From Bradyrhizobium sp. DOA9 (GTDB taxonomy: Bacteria; Pseudomonadota; Alphaproteobacteria; Rhizobiales; Xanthobacteraceae), in the NCBI RefSeq assembly GCF_000617845.2, contig NZ_DF820426.1:1-64000 (forward strand): a stretch of 64,000 nt of DNA, in the 5' to 3' direction. The notes under the pieces are model-generated. The model was not told where the DNA came from. It saw only the letters and a list, made by a program, of their open reading frames with translations, and ran no database searches. Each line of letters starts with the position of its first letter. The first letter of the stretch is position 1. Shown here one piece after another: positions 7,498 to 15,510 of the stretch. The position numbers and the translations under genes are program-made.

Positions 7498-7759
7498 TGG
7501 CAGCGAACTCCTTGGCCTTGTCCAGCTCCTTGGACAGAGATAGACGGGCGGCAGTATTTCCGAAATGCTTGCTCTGGATCGTGGACTTTGCGGCGGGGGC
7601 GCCCTCGCCTTCTTCCCAAGCGCCGAGAAAGGCTCCGTCCCGGCCACCATCGTTGGAGGCCAGAAAGTTCTGCATCGGGCGCTTCAAAACTTCGGCCGCG
7701 ATCGCGAGGCACAAATCCTGGAATGCCTTCCATCCGATCCGATGCAAATCGTCGATCAT
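7498..7759 (-). pseudogene. Restriction-endonuclease-like protein, N-terminal fragment
   Basis: On the minus strand from the ATG at 7759 the frame encodes MIDDLHRIGWKAFQDLCLAI, then ASNDGGRDGAFLG and STIQSKHFGN. This is the pattern of Mrr/PD-(D/E)XK-type N-terminal nuclease domains found ahead of large ATPase or effector regions: an acidic GGRDG strand followed by Q-x-K. The match ends near KEFAARG at about 7498, where the reversed dehalogenase begins. Only about 87 residues of a presumably much larger protein survive. A TTG start at 7858 is also possible. It is co-directional with hipBA and may once have been the third gene of that operon. Confidence 0.5.
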
Positions 7760-7858
7760 CTTCGAAATTCCATAGCGGCTGGCCTGCCTAAATAGATAGG
7801 GTTGAGGGAACCGTCGCGCGCCTTCGTAAGCTTCAGGGACCGGCGCACTATCGGTCAA

Positions 7859-7891
7859 ATATGACTAATTACGCTAAGAAATCGGTCATAT
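7859..7891. promoter_or_regulatory. Inverted repeat downstream of hipA
   Basis: ATATGAC (7859-7865) and GTCATAT (7885-7891) form perfect 7-bp arms with a 19-base spacer, between the hipA stop and the nuclease-like fragment. The 12-mer beginning at 7859 recurs exactly at 9552-9563 beside the hipB promoter. This suggests either a second HipB-type operator or a flanking repeat of the whole module. Confidence 0.4.
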
Positions 7892-7899
7892 ATAATGAA

Positions 7900-9129
7900 T
7901 TAGAGAGCAAGCGCTATTTCGCTCTGATGGTGCACGAAGGCGGCTTCGTAGTCACGCGATTGGGCTCCGCTGACCCCTGCCCGTCGGAAAGTCTCCCGCC
8001 ATCCATCGGACACGCGTTGGGCCGTATCTCGGATGATCTTTCGCGCGTCGGCGTCGGCGATTTCGAAAAACTCGCAGGCCTCCAGGGCGAGCTTGATCGA
8101 TCGGTCGTGCGTGCCGCCCTCCATGATCGCCGTCTCGAGATGCGGATTGCGATCGGGCGCCGGGTTCACATCGAACATCGGCGACAGACGCCAGCGTCCC
8201 GAACCGACATAAAGAAAGCCATGGTTCTTCAGATGATCATCCTTGTTCGAGACAAGGATGGTGAAGACCATCCGCCGATAGAGCTCTTCAAAATCGACTT
8301 GCGGATCCGGAGCTGCCGTCCGCATGAAATCGACGATTTCCGTATACGAACCGAGCGCGACGCCTGTCTTCCCGAGCGCCGTTCGGGCTGAGATGTAGGG
8401 AATGCGGGCGCGGCCGCGTCGATCGAAGCGCTGGATCAGCGCGACCGGAAATTTCGTGTCGGCGAGTTCCAGTCTTACCTCGGGAATGCGGATGCCGCAC
8501 ATCCTGGCGAGGTTCAGCGTCGCGACCTCGACCTGTTCGATCGGGTGCTGATCATGGACGGAAGTGAATTTGGCAAGCCAGAGAACGTCGCCGTCACGGA
8601 CGTTGGCTTTGGGCCGAGCCCCACCCGAGCCGCCCGCTCCGGCAAGAGCTTGCATGTCTGCAGGGGAAATCTCCTTGCCTTGTTCGTAGGCGCGGGCGAT
8701 CGTCGTGATCGCCTCTAGATCAAGAAGACGCGGTACCGCCTCGTCGGCCTTGCCGGCGATGATGTTGCCCTGTTCATTGATGAAACGCAGAGCACCTTGC
8801 CGGCATGTATCGGACAGCGTGAGGTATTCGAATTCGGAAAGACCATTGCCATAGGCACGTTCAAGCAGTCTGCGTCCCCAGCTATCGGGCGCAGCATCGG
8901 AGAAGACGCCAGCAAGCGCGTCACGCGAATTGCCAGATTGCGCCGACGCATGAAACGGCCCGCCCTCAAAGGGCATATTCGGCTGCAATGCGAAGGCACG
9001 AGGATCCTTCGCCCAGGCCGGGTCATAGGTGAAGATCGAAAATTGACGAGGTCCGGTCTGCGTGAAGCGTAGTTCACCGACTCGCGTCAAACCTTCGCCA
9101 AGGGCGACTTGGGCGTAGTATTCAGTCAT
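7900..9129 (-). CDS. hipA: HipA-family kinase toxin
   Basis: A 409-residue HipA-like Ser/Thr kinase. It has an N-terminal HipA domain, then the Gly-rich loop GGSGGARPKA (166-174) with Ser168 at the autophosphorylation position. Lys187 in WLAKF follows, then the catalytic loop NKDDHLKNHG (295-304) and FDVNP with metal-binding Asp320. Family members phosphorylate translation factors such as aminoacyl-tRNA synthetases and drive persistence; the target here is unknown. It is encoded downstream of hipB with the start and stop codons overlapping at 9129. All catalytic residues are present, so the toxin should be active when not bound by HipB. Confidence 0.92.
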   Translation of the reverse strand: MTEYYAQVALGEGLTRVGELRFTQTGPRQFSIFTYDPAWAKDPRAFALQPNMPFEGGPFHASAQSGNSRDALAGVFSDAAPDSWGRRLLERAYGNGLSEFEYLTLSDTCRQGALRFINEQGNIIAGKADEAVPRLLDLEAITTIARAYEQGKEISPADMQALAGAGGSGGARPKANVRDGDVLWLAKFTSVHDQHPIEQVEVATLNLARMCGIRIPEVRLELADTKFPVALIQRFDRRGRARIPYISARTALGKTGVALGSYTEIVDFMRTAAPDPQVDFEELYRRMVFTILVSNKDDHLKNHGFLYVGSGRWRLSPMFDVNPAPDRNPHLETAIMEGGTHDRSIKLALEACEFFEIADADARKIIRDTAQRVSDGWRETFRRAGVSGAQSRDYEAAFVHHQSEIALAL

Positions 9130-9509
9130 CAGAAGGCCACGCCGCTCGGATCAACATCGTCCGTTTCGTCTTTCCCGGCCTTGTCGTCCTGCCTCTCCTG
9201 CCTGCGCAGCGTCGCAGCATACGATCGACCGCGCTGCGGCAACCGCTCCGAGGTCAGCGCCAAACCCAGATCGTCTTTTCGTATATCGACGAGATCGGCC
9301 AGTTTCTCGATAAGCCCGAGAGAGACGAGCACGTCCGCGAGCGTGCCTACGGCGACTCCCGGATCGCCTCTTTCCAGGCGCGCGATAGTGCTAGGCGACG
9401 TACCCGCGCGCGCAGCCAGGTCGGCCACGGCCACACGACGGCTCAGGCGAGCCGATCGAAGGTCGTGACCAAGGCGTTTAAGCGCGGTTTTGGATTTGGG
9501 CGAACTCAT
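9129..9509 (-). CDS. hipB: HipB-like XRE-family antitoxin/repressor
   Basis: A 126-residue protein with a classical HTH_XRE domain: LGHDLRSARLSRRVAVADLA, then AARAGTSPSTIARLERGDPG, followed by a helix (VGTLADVLVSLGLIEKLADL). The C-terminal 40 residues are charged and probably disordered (RQERQDDKAGKDETDD); in HipB-type partners this tail contacts HipA. Translation is coupled to hipA. A perfect inverted repeat lies 24-44 bases upstream of the start, consistent with autoregulation. Confidence 0.9.
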   Translation of the reverse strand: MSSPKSKTALKRLGHDLRSARLSRRVAVADLAARAGTSPSTIARLERGDPGVAVGTLADVLVSLGLIEKLADLVDIRKDDLGLALTSERLPQRGRSYAATLRRQERQDDKAGKDETDDVDPSGVAF

Positions 9510-9532
9510 GATCTCACCATATCTGGCTAATA

Positions 9533-9553
9533 ATATGATCTATTACATCATAT
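9533..9553. promoter_or_regulatory. Candidate HipB operator
   Basis: ATATGAT (9533-9539) and ATCATAT (9547-9553) are perfect 7-bp inverted arms separated by 7 bases, just upstream of the hipB start at 9509. The surrounding 9520-9570 stretch is strongly AT-rich, as expected for a promoter. The symmetry and position match autoregulated toxin-antitoxin operators. Confidence 0.55.
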
Positions 9554-9714
9554 ATGACTAATTGGTTTACTTGACAACGGCCTGACCAGTCCATTTGGGT
9601 CCGGAGCCGGCCCTTTTTGAGACGTGCAACAGCATCAGCTCCGCCTGTTTGCTCAGCCCCTACGTGCGGCCGCCGGCGGTCGCGATCGGGGAGCCGTGCG
9701 TAAATTCGTTCAAG

Positions 9715-10055
9715 ATCTTGCGACGAGGAACCACGACCTCGGAAATCGACCTTGTCATGGCTGATGAGGTAGACAATGAACGCCTTGCAGAGATGGCCCG
9801 CGATGTCTCCGTTAACACATCTGTGCGAAGCCTAACGGTTAGTCGACGCTCAGCGAGACGTCGCGCAGCTCCGACTCGACGACGCGGCTCCTGATCACCG
9901 GCGTTACCTCGACGTTGATCTGCGCGTCACCTTTCCGCACGGTCAGTTGGTGACGATCTTTCACCAACTACCGTCACCCACGCGCACGGCAATCCCTTCT
10001 TGATGGCCGCCGCTCATGCGCTTCATCGCCGCGTCGATCTCGCGATCTTTCCAGA
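9715..10055 (-). pseudogene. Decayed abiEii-like nucleotidyltransferase gene
   Basis: The DNA is recognisably the same as part of the intact abiEii gene at 33202-34044. For example, GACGAGGAACCACGACCTCG and the following CATGGCTGAT block occur in both, and the CTGATCACCGGCGT segment matches again further on. Relative to the intact copy about 115 bases are missing between the two blocks, and frameshifts and stops have accumulated, so no product is possible. Only the middle of the gene survives. It sits between hipBA and the left end of the hydrogenase cluster. Confidence 0.7.
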
Positions 10056-10302
10056 AAAGTCATCTGTAGCGAACAAAAACGGCCTTGAATTCCGATGAAC
10101 AATACGCGTGCGAAGCTCACCGTCGCCATGGCGCTCACGACAGCAACTGTCATCCGCCAGACCGGTGAACATATCACCATTACCATCAGGGCGATCCCAT
10201 GTGTCGCGGTGCAATCAGGACAGCAGCGAGCGCTGCTGTAGAGAAGATGAGCGACTGAGGGCTGAAGAACATGTTGGGTGTGCGGGCGAGTCGGGAAATG
10301 GA
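10056..10302. other. Intergenic, downstream end of the hydrogenase cluster
   Basis: No gene is recognisable here. A minus-strand frame (9974-10363) is open but runs through the abiEii remnant and into the permease gene and has no domain. I see no clear terminator hairpin after the permease stop. Confidence 0.4.
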
Positions 10303-11004
10303 CTAACCAGGCAGGACGGCAGTCGAATATATGGTCATAATACCGATACCCACTGCCACGCATCCAACAGCTAGCCGTAGAACACGATTAGCCCACGAGA
10401 GCATGCGTGCCGAGATCACCAAAGGAATCGCAATGACCGACGAGAGGGCCGCCATCCCGATCATCGAGCCGATCCCGAATAGAAGCATGTAGAGCAACGC
10501 GTCGCGACTGTTGGGCGCCTGGGACACGGTAAGAACCAGCAATGCCGCCGACCCCGCCATCCCATGCATAAGTCCGACAGCCAGCGTCCGCCACCGGATA
10601 TTGTGCTTGTGGTCATGAGAGCTCACGCCATGCATCGTGGTCTCCCCGGCGTGGCTATGAAGATGGAAGTGATCAACACCGCTGCCGTGTTGATGACGAT
10701 GGAAGTGAATCCGATCGCGCCATAGTCGCCACAGAACGTCGCTTCCCAACAAGATCAACATAACACCCACGGCTGTCTCAAGCGGCTGCGTAAGACTTGG
10801 CGGGATTGCATATCCAAAGATCAAAGCCGCGCCAGAGAAGAAGAACAGGGTGATCGTATGACCCAGGCCCCAGGTCGCACCATGCTTGACGATCTCGACG
10901 ACGTTCGTGCGGCGTGCTGCAATGCTCGACACCGCGGCGATGTGATCAGCTTCGAGCGCGTGCTGCATGCCCAGCAACAATCCCAGCCCCAATACCCCGA
11001 ACAT
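10303..11004 (-). CDS. Nickel/cobalt permease (NicO/UreH-like)
   Basis: A polytopic membrane protein of 233 residues with about six hydrophobic segments. The first carries GMQHALEADHIAAV, the H-x4-D-H metal-selectivity motif of nickel/cobalt permeases. A His-rich cytoplasmic loop (HFHRHQHG, HFHLHSH, SSHDHKHN) separates the two halves. It is the last gene of the minus-strand hydrogenase cluster, directly after hypB, and would supply Ni2+ for the active site. I start it at the ATG at 11004 because a GGGAG site lies 7 bases upstream; the frame also allows a GTG at 11016. It is not a HupE-type protein by motif. Confidence 0.82.
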   Translation of the reverse strand: MFGVLGLGLLLGMQHALEADHIAAVSSIAARRTNVVEIVKHGATWGLGHTITLFFFSGAALIFGYAIPPSLTQPLETAVGVMLILLGSDVLWRLWRDRIHFHRHQHGSGVDHFHLHSHAGETTMHGVSSHDHKHNIRWRTLAVGLMHGMAGSAALLVLTVSQAPNSRDALLYMLLFGIGSMIGMAALSSVIAIPLVISARMLSWANRVLRLAVGCVAVGIGIMTIYSTAVLPG

Positions 11005-11019
11005 GGCAGCTCCCACTCG

Positions 11020-11982
11020 TTATGAAGCGAAGACTGCGTCTCTTACCCGTTGACCTTCCCGTCGAATCCAATCGTACCACCCCTCGAATCCTGTACCGCT
11101 CCTTGCCGAAAGCTGAATGACCTCGATATTCGGATTGACCTCCCTGGCGTAGCCGACCGCACGATCGACGTCGAAGTCCACATGCGGCAGCAGATCGATC
11201 TTGTTCAAGATCATGAGGTTCGCCGACTGGAACATGTGCGGATATTTGATCGGCTTGTCTTCGCCCTCGGTCACGGAGAGGATGACGATCCGCGCATGTT
11301 CGCCGAGATCGAACATTGCCGGACAGACGAGATTACCGACGTTCTCGATCATCACGATCGATCCGGACGGAGGACGGAGTTCCGAAATACCGCGGGCGAT
11401 CATGTCGGCCTCGAGGTGACAACCCGTTCCCGTATTCACCTGCACCGCAGGAGCGCCGGCGCGCCGAATTCGTTCCCCGTCGTTCGCGGTCGCTTGATCC
11501 CCCTCGATCACAAAAAGATCGGCCTCGTGGTGCAAGTCACGGATCGATCGCTCCAGCAGCGCCGTTTTTCCTGCGCCTGGCGAGCTCACCAGATTCAGGG
11601 CCAGGATCTCGCGGCCAGCAAACCATGCCCTGTTTTTGGCTGCCAGAGTGTCATTCTTCGCGAGGATTCGGGCTTCCAGGTCAACCACGGTGCTCGCGCT
11701 GTGCGCGTGCTGGTGGTGCGCACGGAGGTGGTCGTGATCATGACCATCGGCACCATGATCATGATGATGGTGATCGTGATGTTCGTGGCCGTCATCGTGA
11801 GAATGCGAATGCCCGTGATGGTGTTCGTGCGAATGGGTGTGAGCAACGCCGTCGGCATGAACATGGAAGTGATCATGCGGATGTTCGTCCGGGCCGGACC
11901 GGTCAAGAGCCGTCTTGTCTCCCGTCTGGAGATTGAGAACCGTGGCACCCGCCTTGGCGCCGCAACCACAATGTCCGCACAT
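11020..11982 (-). CDS. hypB: Hydrogenase maturation GTPase HypB
   Basis: A 320-residue SIMIBI-class GTPase that delivers nickel to the hydrogenase large subunit together with HypA. The N-terminus has a CGHCGCGA metal site, followed by a long His/Asp-rich stretch (roughly residues 33-95, repeated HDH, HSH and HHDHHHH) that stores nickel in rhizobial HypB. The G domain shows the P-loop SSPGAGKTALLE, the IEGDQ strand, the ENVGNLVCP metal-site segment, and NKIDLL for guanine specificity. The ATG at 11982 overlaps the hypA stop. The His-rich tract is fully in frame and much longer than in E. coli HypB. Confidence 0.95.
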   Translation of the reverse strand: MCGHCGCGAKAGATVLNLQTGDKTALDRSGPDEHPHDHFHVHADGVAHTHSHEHHHGHSHSHDDGHEHHDHHHHDHGADGHDHDHLRAHHQHAHSASTVVDLEARILAKNDTLAAKNRAWFAGREILALNLVSSPGAGKTALLERSIRDLHHEADLFVIEGDQATANDGERIRRAGAPAVQVNTGTGCHLEADMIARGISELRPPSGSIVMIENVGNLVCPAMFDLGEHARIVILSVTEGEDKPIKYPHMFQSANLMILNKIDLLPHVDFDVDRAVGYAREVNPNIEVIQLSARSGTGFEGWYDWIRREGQRVRDAVFAS

Positions 11983-12323
11983 CAAGCAGCCTCCTCTTCG
12001 ATTTCCATGCTTTTGATGCTCAATTCCTCACCTTGCAGGCGCGTAAACTGCCGCGACCCGCAAGGACACGGCGCGAACAGACTTGCCTGCTCGAATTCCG
12101 ACCGGCATGCCGCACAAAGCGCCCGTCCGCCGACCCGCCTGATCTCAAGCGCGGCGCCGTCAAGCGGCGTCCCTTTGGCGACAGTCTCGAAACAGAACGC
12201 GACCGCCTCCCCCATCACACCGGAGAGGTCTCCAATATCGACGGTAATGCGGCGAACCTTGCGACCCTTGGCAGCATCGCTGACGATCGCCACGATGTTA
12301 CGGGTAATGCCGAGTTCGTGCAT
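11982..12323 (-). CDS. hypA: Hydrogenase nickel chaperone HypA
   Basis: A 113-residue HypA: it begins MHELGITRNIV, with the N-terminal Met-His-Glu nickel-binding motif. The C-terminal half has a zinc site formed by CAAC and CPCG. It inserts nickel into the large-subunit precursor together with HypB, whose start codon it overlaps. It lies 8 bases downstream of hypE in the same operon. Confidence 0.94.
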   Translation of the reverse strand: MHELGITRNIVAIVSDAAKGRKVRRITVDIGDLSGVMGEAVAFCFETVAKGTPLDGAALEIRRVGGRALCAACRSEFEQASLFAPCPCGSRQFTRLQGEELSIKSMEIEEEAA

Positions 12324-12331
12324 GGGTCCTC

Positions 12332-13399
12332 TCAGCAGATCCGAGGCAACTGCTCGCCGACCAGCATGTCGACCATTCGACGGCCGCCGAATATCGTGTG
12401 CATCGTGACGCGACGTTCCTGCTCCGAGACGACGCGACCGATACGAGCGGAGCTTTCGCCAAGCGGATGTTCCCGCATTGCCGCCAGCGCCGCTTCGGCT
12501 TCATCGTCCGGAACGACAACGACAATCTTGCCTTCATTGGCGAGATACAACGGATCGAGCCCAAGAACCTCACAAAACGCCTTCACCTCCTCACGGATGG
12601 GCGTCATGCATTCTTCGATCTCGATGGACACGCCTGAGCCGTCCGCAATCTCGTTCAGTACCGTTGCGATCCCACCACGCGTCGCGTCGCGAATGAAGCG
12701 CGTACTCGGTGCTGCAGCGAGGATAGAGCCGATCAGCTCATGCAAGCACGCGCAATCGCTTTCGATCGGCGTATCTAGCGCCATGTCGCCGCGGGCACAG
12801 AGGATGGCGGCGCCGTGGTCGCCGAGGAGCCCGTTCACGAGGACCGTGTCGCCCGCACGGGCCTTTTCCACACCGAGAGCAAGCGAAGCGGGAATGGTCC
12901 CAATTCCCGTCGTCGTGATGAATATCTTGTCGCAGGCACCCCGGGGTACGACCTTCGTATCGCCGGTGACAATTCGAACTCCGGCCTGCGCGGCTGTCCG
13001 CGCCATGGAATGCGCGACCTGACGCAACAGGTCGATCGACACGCCCTCCTCGATGATGACAGCGCAGGAGAGATACATCGGCACAGCGCCGCCCACGGCG
13101 AGATCGTTCACGGTCCCGCAGACCGCAAGCTTTCCGATATCTCCGCCGGGAAAGAACAGGGGATCGACGACGAAGGAATCGGTCGTGAAGGCGAGCCTGT
13201 CGCCATGCGCTTCGAAGGCGACAAGCTCGAATCGTGCCTGGTCCTCGAGCGGCTCGCACGCTTGCTCGCCGAATGCCGCCAGAAACACGTCGTCGATCAA
13301 ATCCTTCATGGCCTTGCCGCCGCCGCCATGAGCGAGCGTCACGGAACTGACATTGACCTTGCCGAGCGTGCGAGCCTTGACGAAGGGGACGATATTCAT
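12332..13399 (-). CDS. hypE: Hydrogenase maturation protein HypE
   Basis: A 355-residue PurM/AIR-synthase-like enzyme that dehydrates the HypF-made thiocarboxamide to give the cyanide ligands of the NiFe site. The sequence shows LAHGGGGKAMKDLI near the N-terminus, the FTTDSFVVDP and CGTVNDLAVGGA substrate region, and the expected C-terminal PRIC ending in the carbamoyl-accepting Cys. The ATG at 13399 overlaps the hypD stop (ATGA); the longer open frame upstream is antisense to nothing useful and overlaps hypD. Confidence 0.95.
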   Translation of the reverse strand: MNIVPFVKARTLGKVNVSSVTLAHGGGGKAMKDLIDDVFLAAFGEQACEPLEDQARFELVAFEAHGDRLAFTTDSFVVDPLFFPGGDIGKLAVCGTVNDLAVGGAVPMYLSCAVIIEEGVSIDLLRQVAHSMARTAAQAGVRIVTGDTKVVPRGACDKIFITTTGIGTIPASLALGVEKARAGDTVLVNGLLGDHGAAILCARGDMALDTPIESDCACLHELIGSILAAAPSTRFIRDATRGGIATVLNEIADGSGVSIEIEECMTPIREEVKAFCEVLGLDPLYLANEGKIVVVVPDDEAEAALAAMREHPLGESSARIGRVVSEQERRVTMHTIFGGRRMVDMLVGEQLPRIC

Positions 13400-14526
13400 A
13401 CGACCTCCGCTTGCCGCTTCTGACCGCCATACTGGTAGTAGGCCGCGCAGGCGCCTTCGGAGGACACCATCAGCGCGCCGAGAGGCGTTTCGGGCGTGCA
13501 GGAGGTGCCGAACACCTTGCACTGCCACGGCTTGAGCGCGCCTTTCAGCACCTCTCCACACTGGCACGACTTGGGATCGGCGATCCTGACGTTCGGAATC
13601 GCAAATTTGCGCTCGGCATCGAAATGCGCGTAAGTCTCACGCAGACGGACACCGGAGTGATCGATCGATCCGAGACCGCGCCATTCAAAGAACTCGCGCA
13701 ATTCGTAGACCTCGGCCACCGCGCGGAGCGCCGCGTTGTTGCCCTCATCCGGCACGACGCGGGCATACTGGTTCTCGACCTCGGTCCGGCCTTCCCCGAT
13801 CTGCTTCAAGAGCATCCAGATGGATTGGAGGATGTCGAGCGGCTCAAATCCGGCGACCACCATCGGCTTTCGATAATAGTTGGCGATGAACTCGTATGGC
13901 GCGGTGCCGATCACCATCGACACATGGCCCGGCCCCAGAAAACCGTCGAGTTGCAGGCCGGGACTATCAAGGATCGCCTTGATGGTCGGAACGATCGTGA
14001 TGTGATTGCAGAAGACCGAGAAGTTCGAAATGCCCTCGCTCTCAGCCTGCAGGATCGTCAACGCCGTCGACGGCATGGTGGTCTCAAAACCGAGGCCGAA
14101 GAAGACGACCTCCCGATCGGGATTGCGCCGCGCGAGTTCAAGTGCGTCCATCGGCGAATAGACCATGCGAACGTCCGCACCGTCTGCCTTGGCCTGCAAG
14201 AGGCTCTTCCTCGAGCCGGGAACCCGCATTGCATCCCCGAATGTGGTGAAAATCACCTTTGGATTCTCGGCAATCGCGACGCAGTCATCGACCCTCCCCA
14301 TCGGCAGGACGCAGACCGGACAGCCGGGGCCGTGCACCAATTCGATCTCCTTCGGCAACATTCCTTCGAGGCCGTAACGGAAGATCGAATGGGTGTGCCC
14401 GCCGCAGACCTCCATCAGGTACAGCGGCCGTCCTTCCGGAAGTCTTATGCTGGAAACGAGCGCCTCGATCTCGCCGATCAGCACGCGCGCCTTTTCGCCG
14501 TCGCGGAATTCGTCGACGTATTTCAT
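13396..14526 (-). CDS. hypD: Hydrogenase Fe-site assembly protein HypD
   Basis: A 376-residue iron-sulfur protein that works with HypC as scaffold for the Fe(CN)2CO group. Expected motifs are present: EVCGGHTHSIFR, ELVHGPGCPVCVLP, TTFGDAMRVPG, GFETTMPSTA, and the C-terminal 4Fe-4S ligands in SCQCGEVLKG, WQCKVFGTSCTP. The ATG overlaps the end of the SIS-domain gene and the stop overlaps hypE, so the block is translationally coupled. Confidence 0.95.
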   Translation of the reverse strand: MKYVDEFRDGEKARVLIGEIEALVSSIRLPEGRPLYLMEVCGGHTHSIFRYGLEGMLPKEIELVHGPGCPVCVLPMGRVDDCVAIAENPKVIFTTFGDAMRVPGSRKSLLQAKADGADVRMVYSPMDALELARRNPDREVVFFGLGFETTMPSTALTILQAESEGISNFSVFCNHITIVPTIKAILDSPGLQLDGFLGPGHVSMVIGTAPYEFIANYYRKPMVVAGFEPLDILQSIWMLLKQIGEGRTEVENQYARVVPDEGNNAALRAVAEVYELREFFEWRGLGSIDHSGVRLRETYAHFDAERKFAIPNVRIADPKSCQCGEVLKGALKPWQCKVFGTSCTPETPLGALMVSSEGACAAYYQYGGQKRQAEVV

Positions 14527-15215
14527 GCGGCCGCTCCCTTGGTTCGCGCCGAGCCCCGGTCGTCAGCCAGCAGCGTGTGAACGAGATCCCAGAGGATATG
14601 GTAGGCGGTCACATGGCATTCCTGCGTGCGGTGGATCGACGTTGTCGGAACGACCAGGCAATGGTCCAACATGCCCGCACTTTTCATCTTTCCGCCATCG
14701 CCGCCCGCAAGCCCTATGGTCACGATGCCCATCTCGCTTGCCTTGGCAAAGGCCGCCATCAGGTTCGAGGAATTGCCGCTGGTGGAAATCCCGATGAGCG
14801 CATCACCTTTCCGCCCCTGCGCCACGATCTGGCGGACGAAGACGTGCTCGAACCCAAGGTCGTTTCCGACGGCGGAGATCATGGCGAGATCGGCGACGAG
14901 GTTTGTGGCGGCCAGCGCGGGCCTTCCCGCCGTGATCGGATGGACGAACTCGACGGCGACGTGCGAGGCATCGCAGCTCGACCCGCCATTGCCCATGGAA
15001 AACAGCCGCCCTCCATTGCGGTAGACATCCGCAATTGCCTTCGCCGCCGCGACCAGCACCGCCGCGTTCTCGGCAAAGAAGCGTGCGTTGGTCTCACGCG
15101 AATCGCGGGCTTTCTCCTCGACCGAGAGCATCAGTGCGGCGTCGAGCCGTGCCGGTTCCTGCTGTTGGCCGTGCAGAAACGGATAGAGGCCCTTGAGATC
15201 GCTGTTACCTGACAT
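14523..15215 (-). CDS. SIS-domain sugar isomerase-like protein in hyp operon
   Basis: A 230-residue phosphosugar-isomerase-fold protein similar to GmhA/DiaA: GNGGSSCDASHVAVEF, ISTSGNSSNLMAAF and GLAGGDGGKMK are the SIS phosphate-binding loops, and HRTQECHVTAYHILWDLVH is the C-terminal helix. In GmhA this fold converts sedoheptulose 7-phosphate. Its position between hypC and hypD, with overlapping starts and stops, is the arrangement I recall from actinobacterial-type hydrogenase clusters, where its role is not established. A conserved role in maturation or stability is an inference. Confidence 0.85.
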   Translation of the reverse strand: MSGNSDLKGLYPFLHGQQQEPARLDAALMLSVEEKARDSRETNARFFAENAAVLVAAAKAIADVYRNGGRLFSMGNGGSSCDASHVAVEFVHPITAGRPALAATNLVADLAMISAVGNDLGFEHVFVRQIVAQGRKGDALIGISTSGNSSNLMAAFAKASEMGIVTIGLAGGDGGKMKSAGMLDHCLVVPTTSIHRTQECHVTAYHILWDLVHTLLADDRGSARTKGAAA

Positions 15216-15219
15216 GACG

Positions 15220-15510
15220 CTACCCTCCTGCTTGGGCTGCCGAACGCTTCATGGCTTCGATCTCGGCCTGGGCTTCGCCAAGCTCGGTGAGAATCTTCAG
15301 CGTTTGCGCGGCTTCTTCCTCGTCGATACGGCTCATCGCGAAACCCACGTGCACGAGTACCCAATCGCCAATGCAAGCCGCGACAGGATGATCCTCGCTC
15401 ACGATGCAGGCGATGTTGACCTGCCGTTTGACGCCGCTGATGTCGACGGTTGCAAGCTTGCGCGTCTCGTCGTCGATCCTCACGATCCGCCCGGGAATAC
15501 CGAGACACAT
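15220..15510 (-). CDS. hypC: Hydrogenase maturation chaperone HypC
   Basis: A 96-residue HypC/HupF-type protein. It starts MCLGIPGRIV, with the conserved Cys2 that binds HypD and the large-subunit precursor. The OB-like strand GDWVLVHVGFAMSRIDEEEA is followed by a helical tail. Its start overlaps the hypF 3' end by 31 bases. Confidence 0.94.
   Translation of the reverse strand: MCLGIPGRIVRIDDETRKLATVDISGVKRQVNIACIVSEDHPVAACIGDWVLVHVGFAMSRIDEEEAAQTLKILTELGEAQAEIEAMKRSAAQAGG

Noticed and set aside
11050..12408. Long plus-strand open frame (452 codons) antisense to hypB/hypA
   Set aside because: It lies opposite well-supported hyp genes in a GC-rich region where antisense frames stay open; no domain, and it spans two genes.
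13411..14580. Plus-strand open frame of 389 codons antisense to hypD
   Set aside because: Shadow of hypD: no recognisable motif and no ribosome-binding site.
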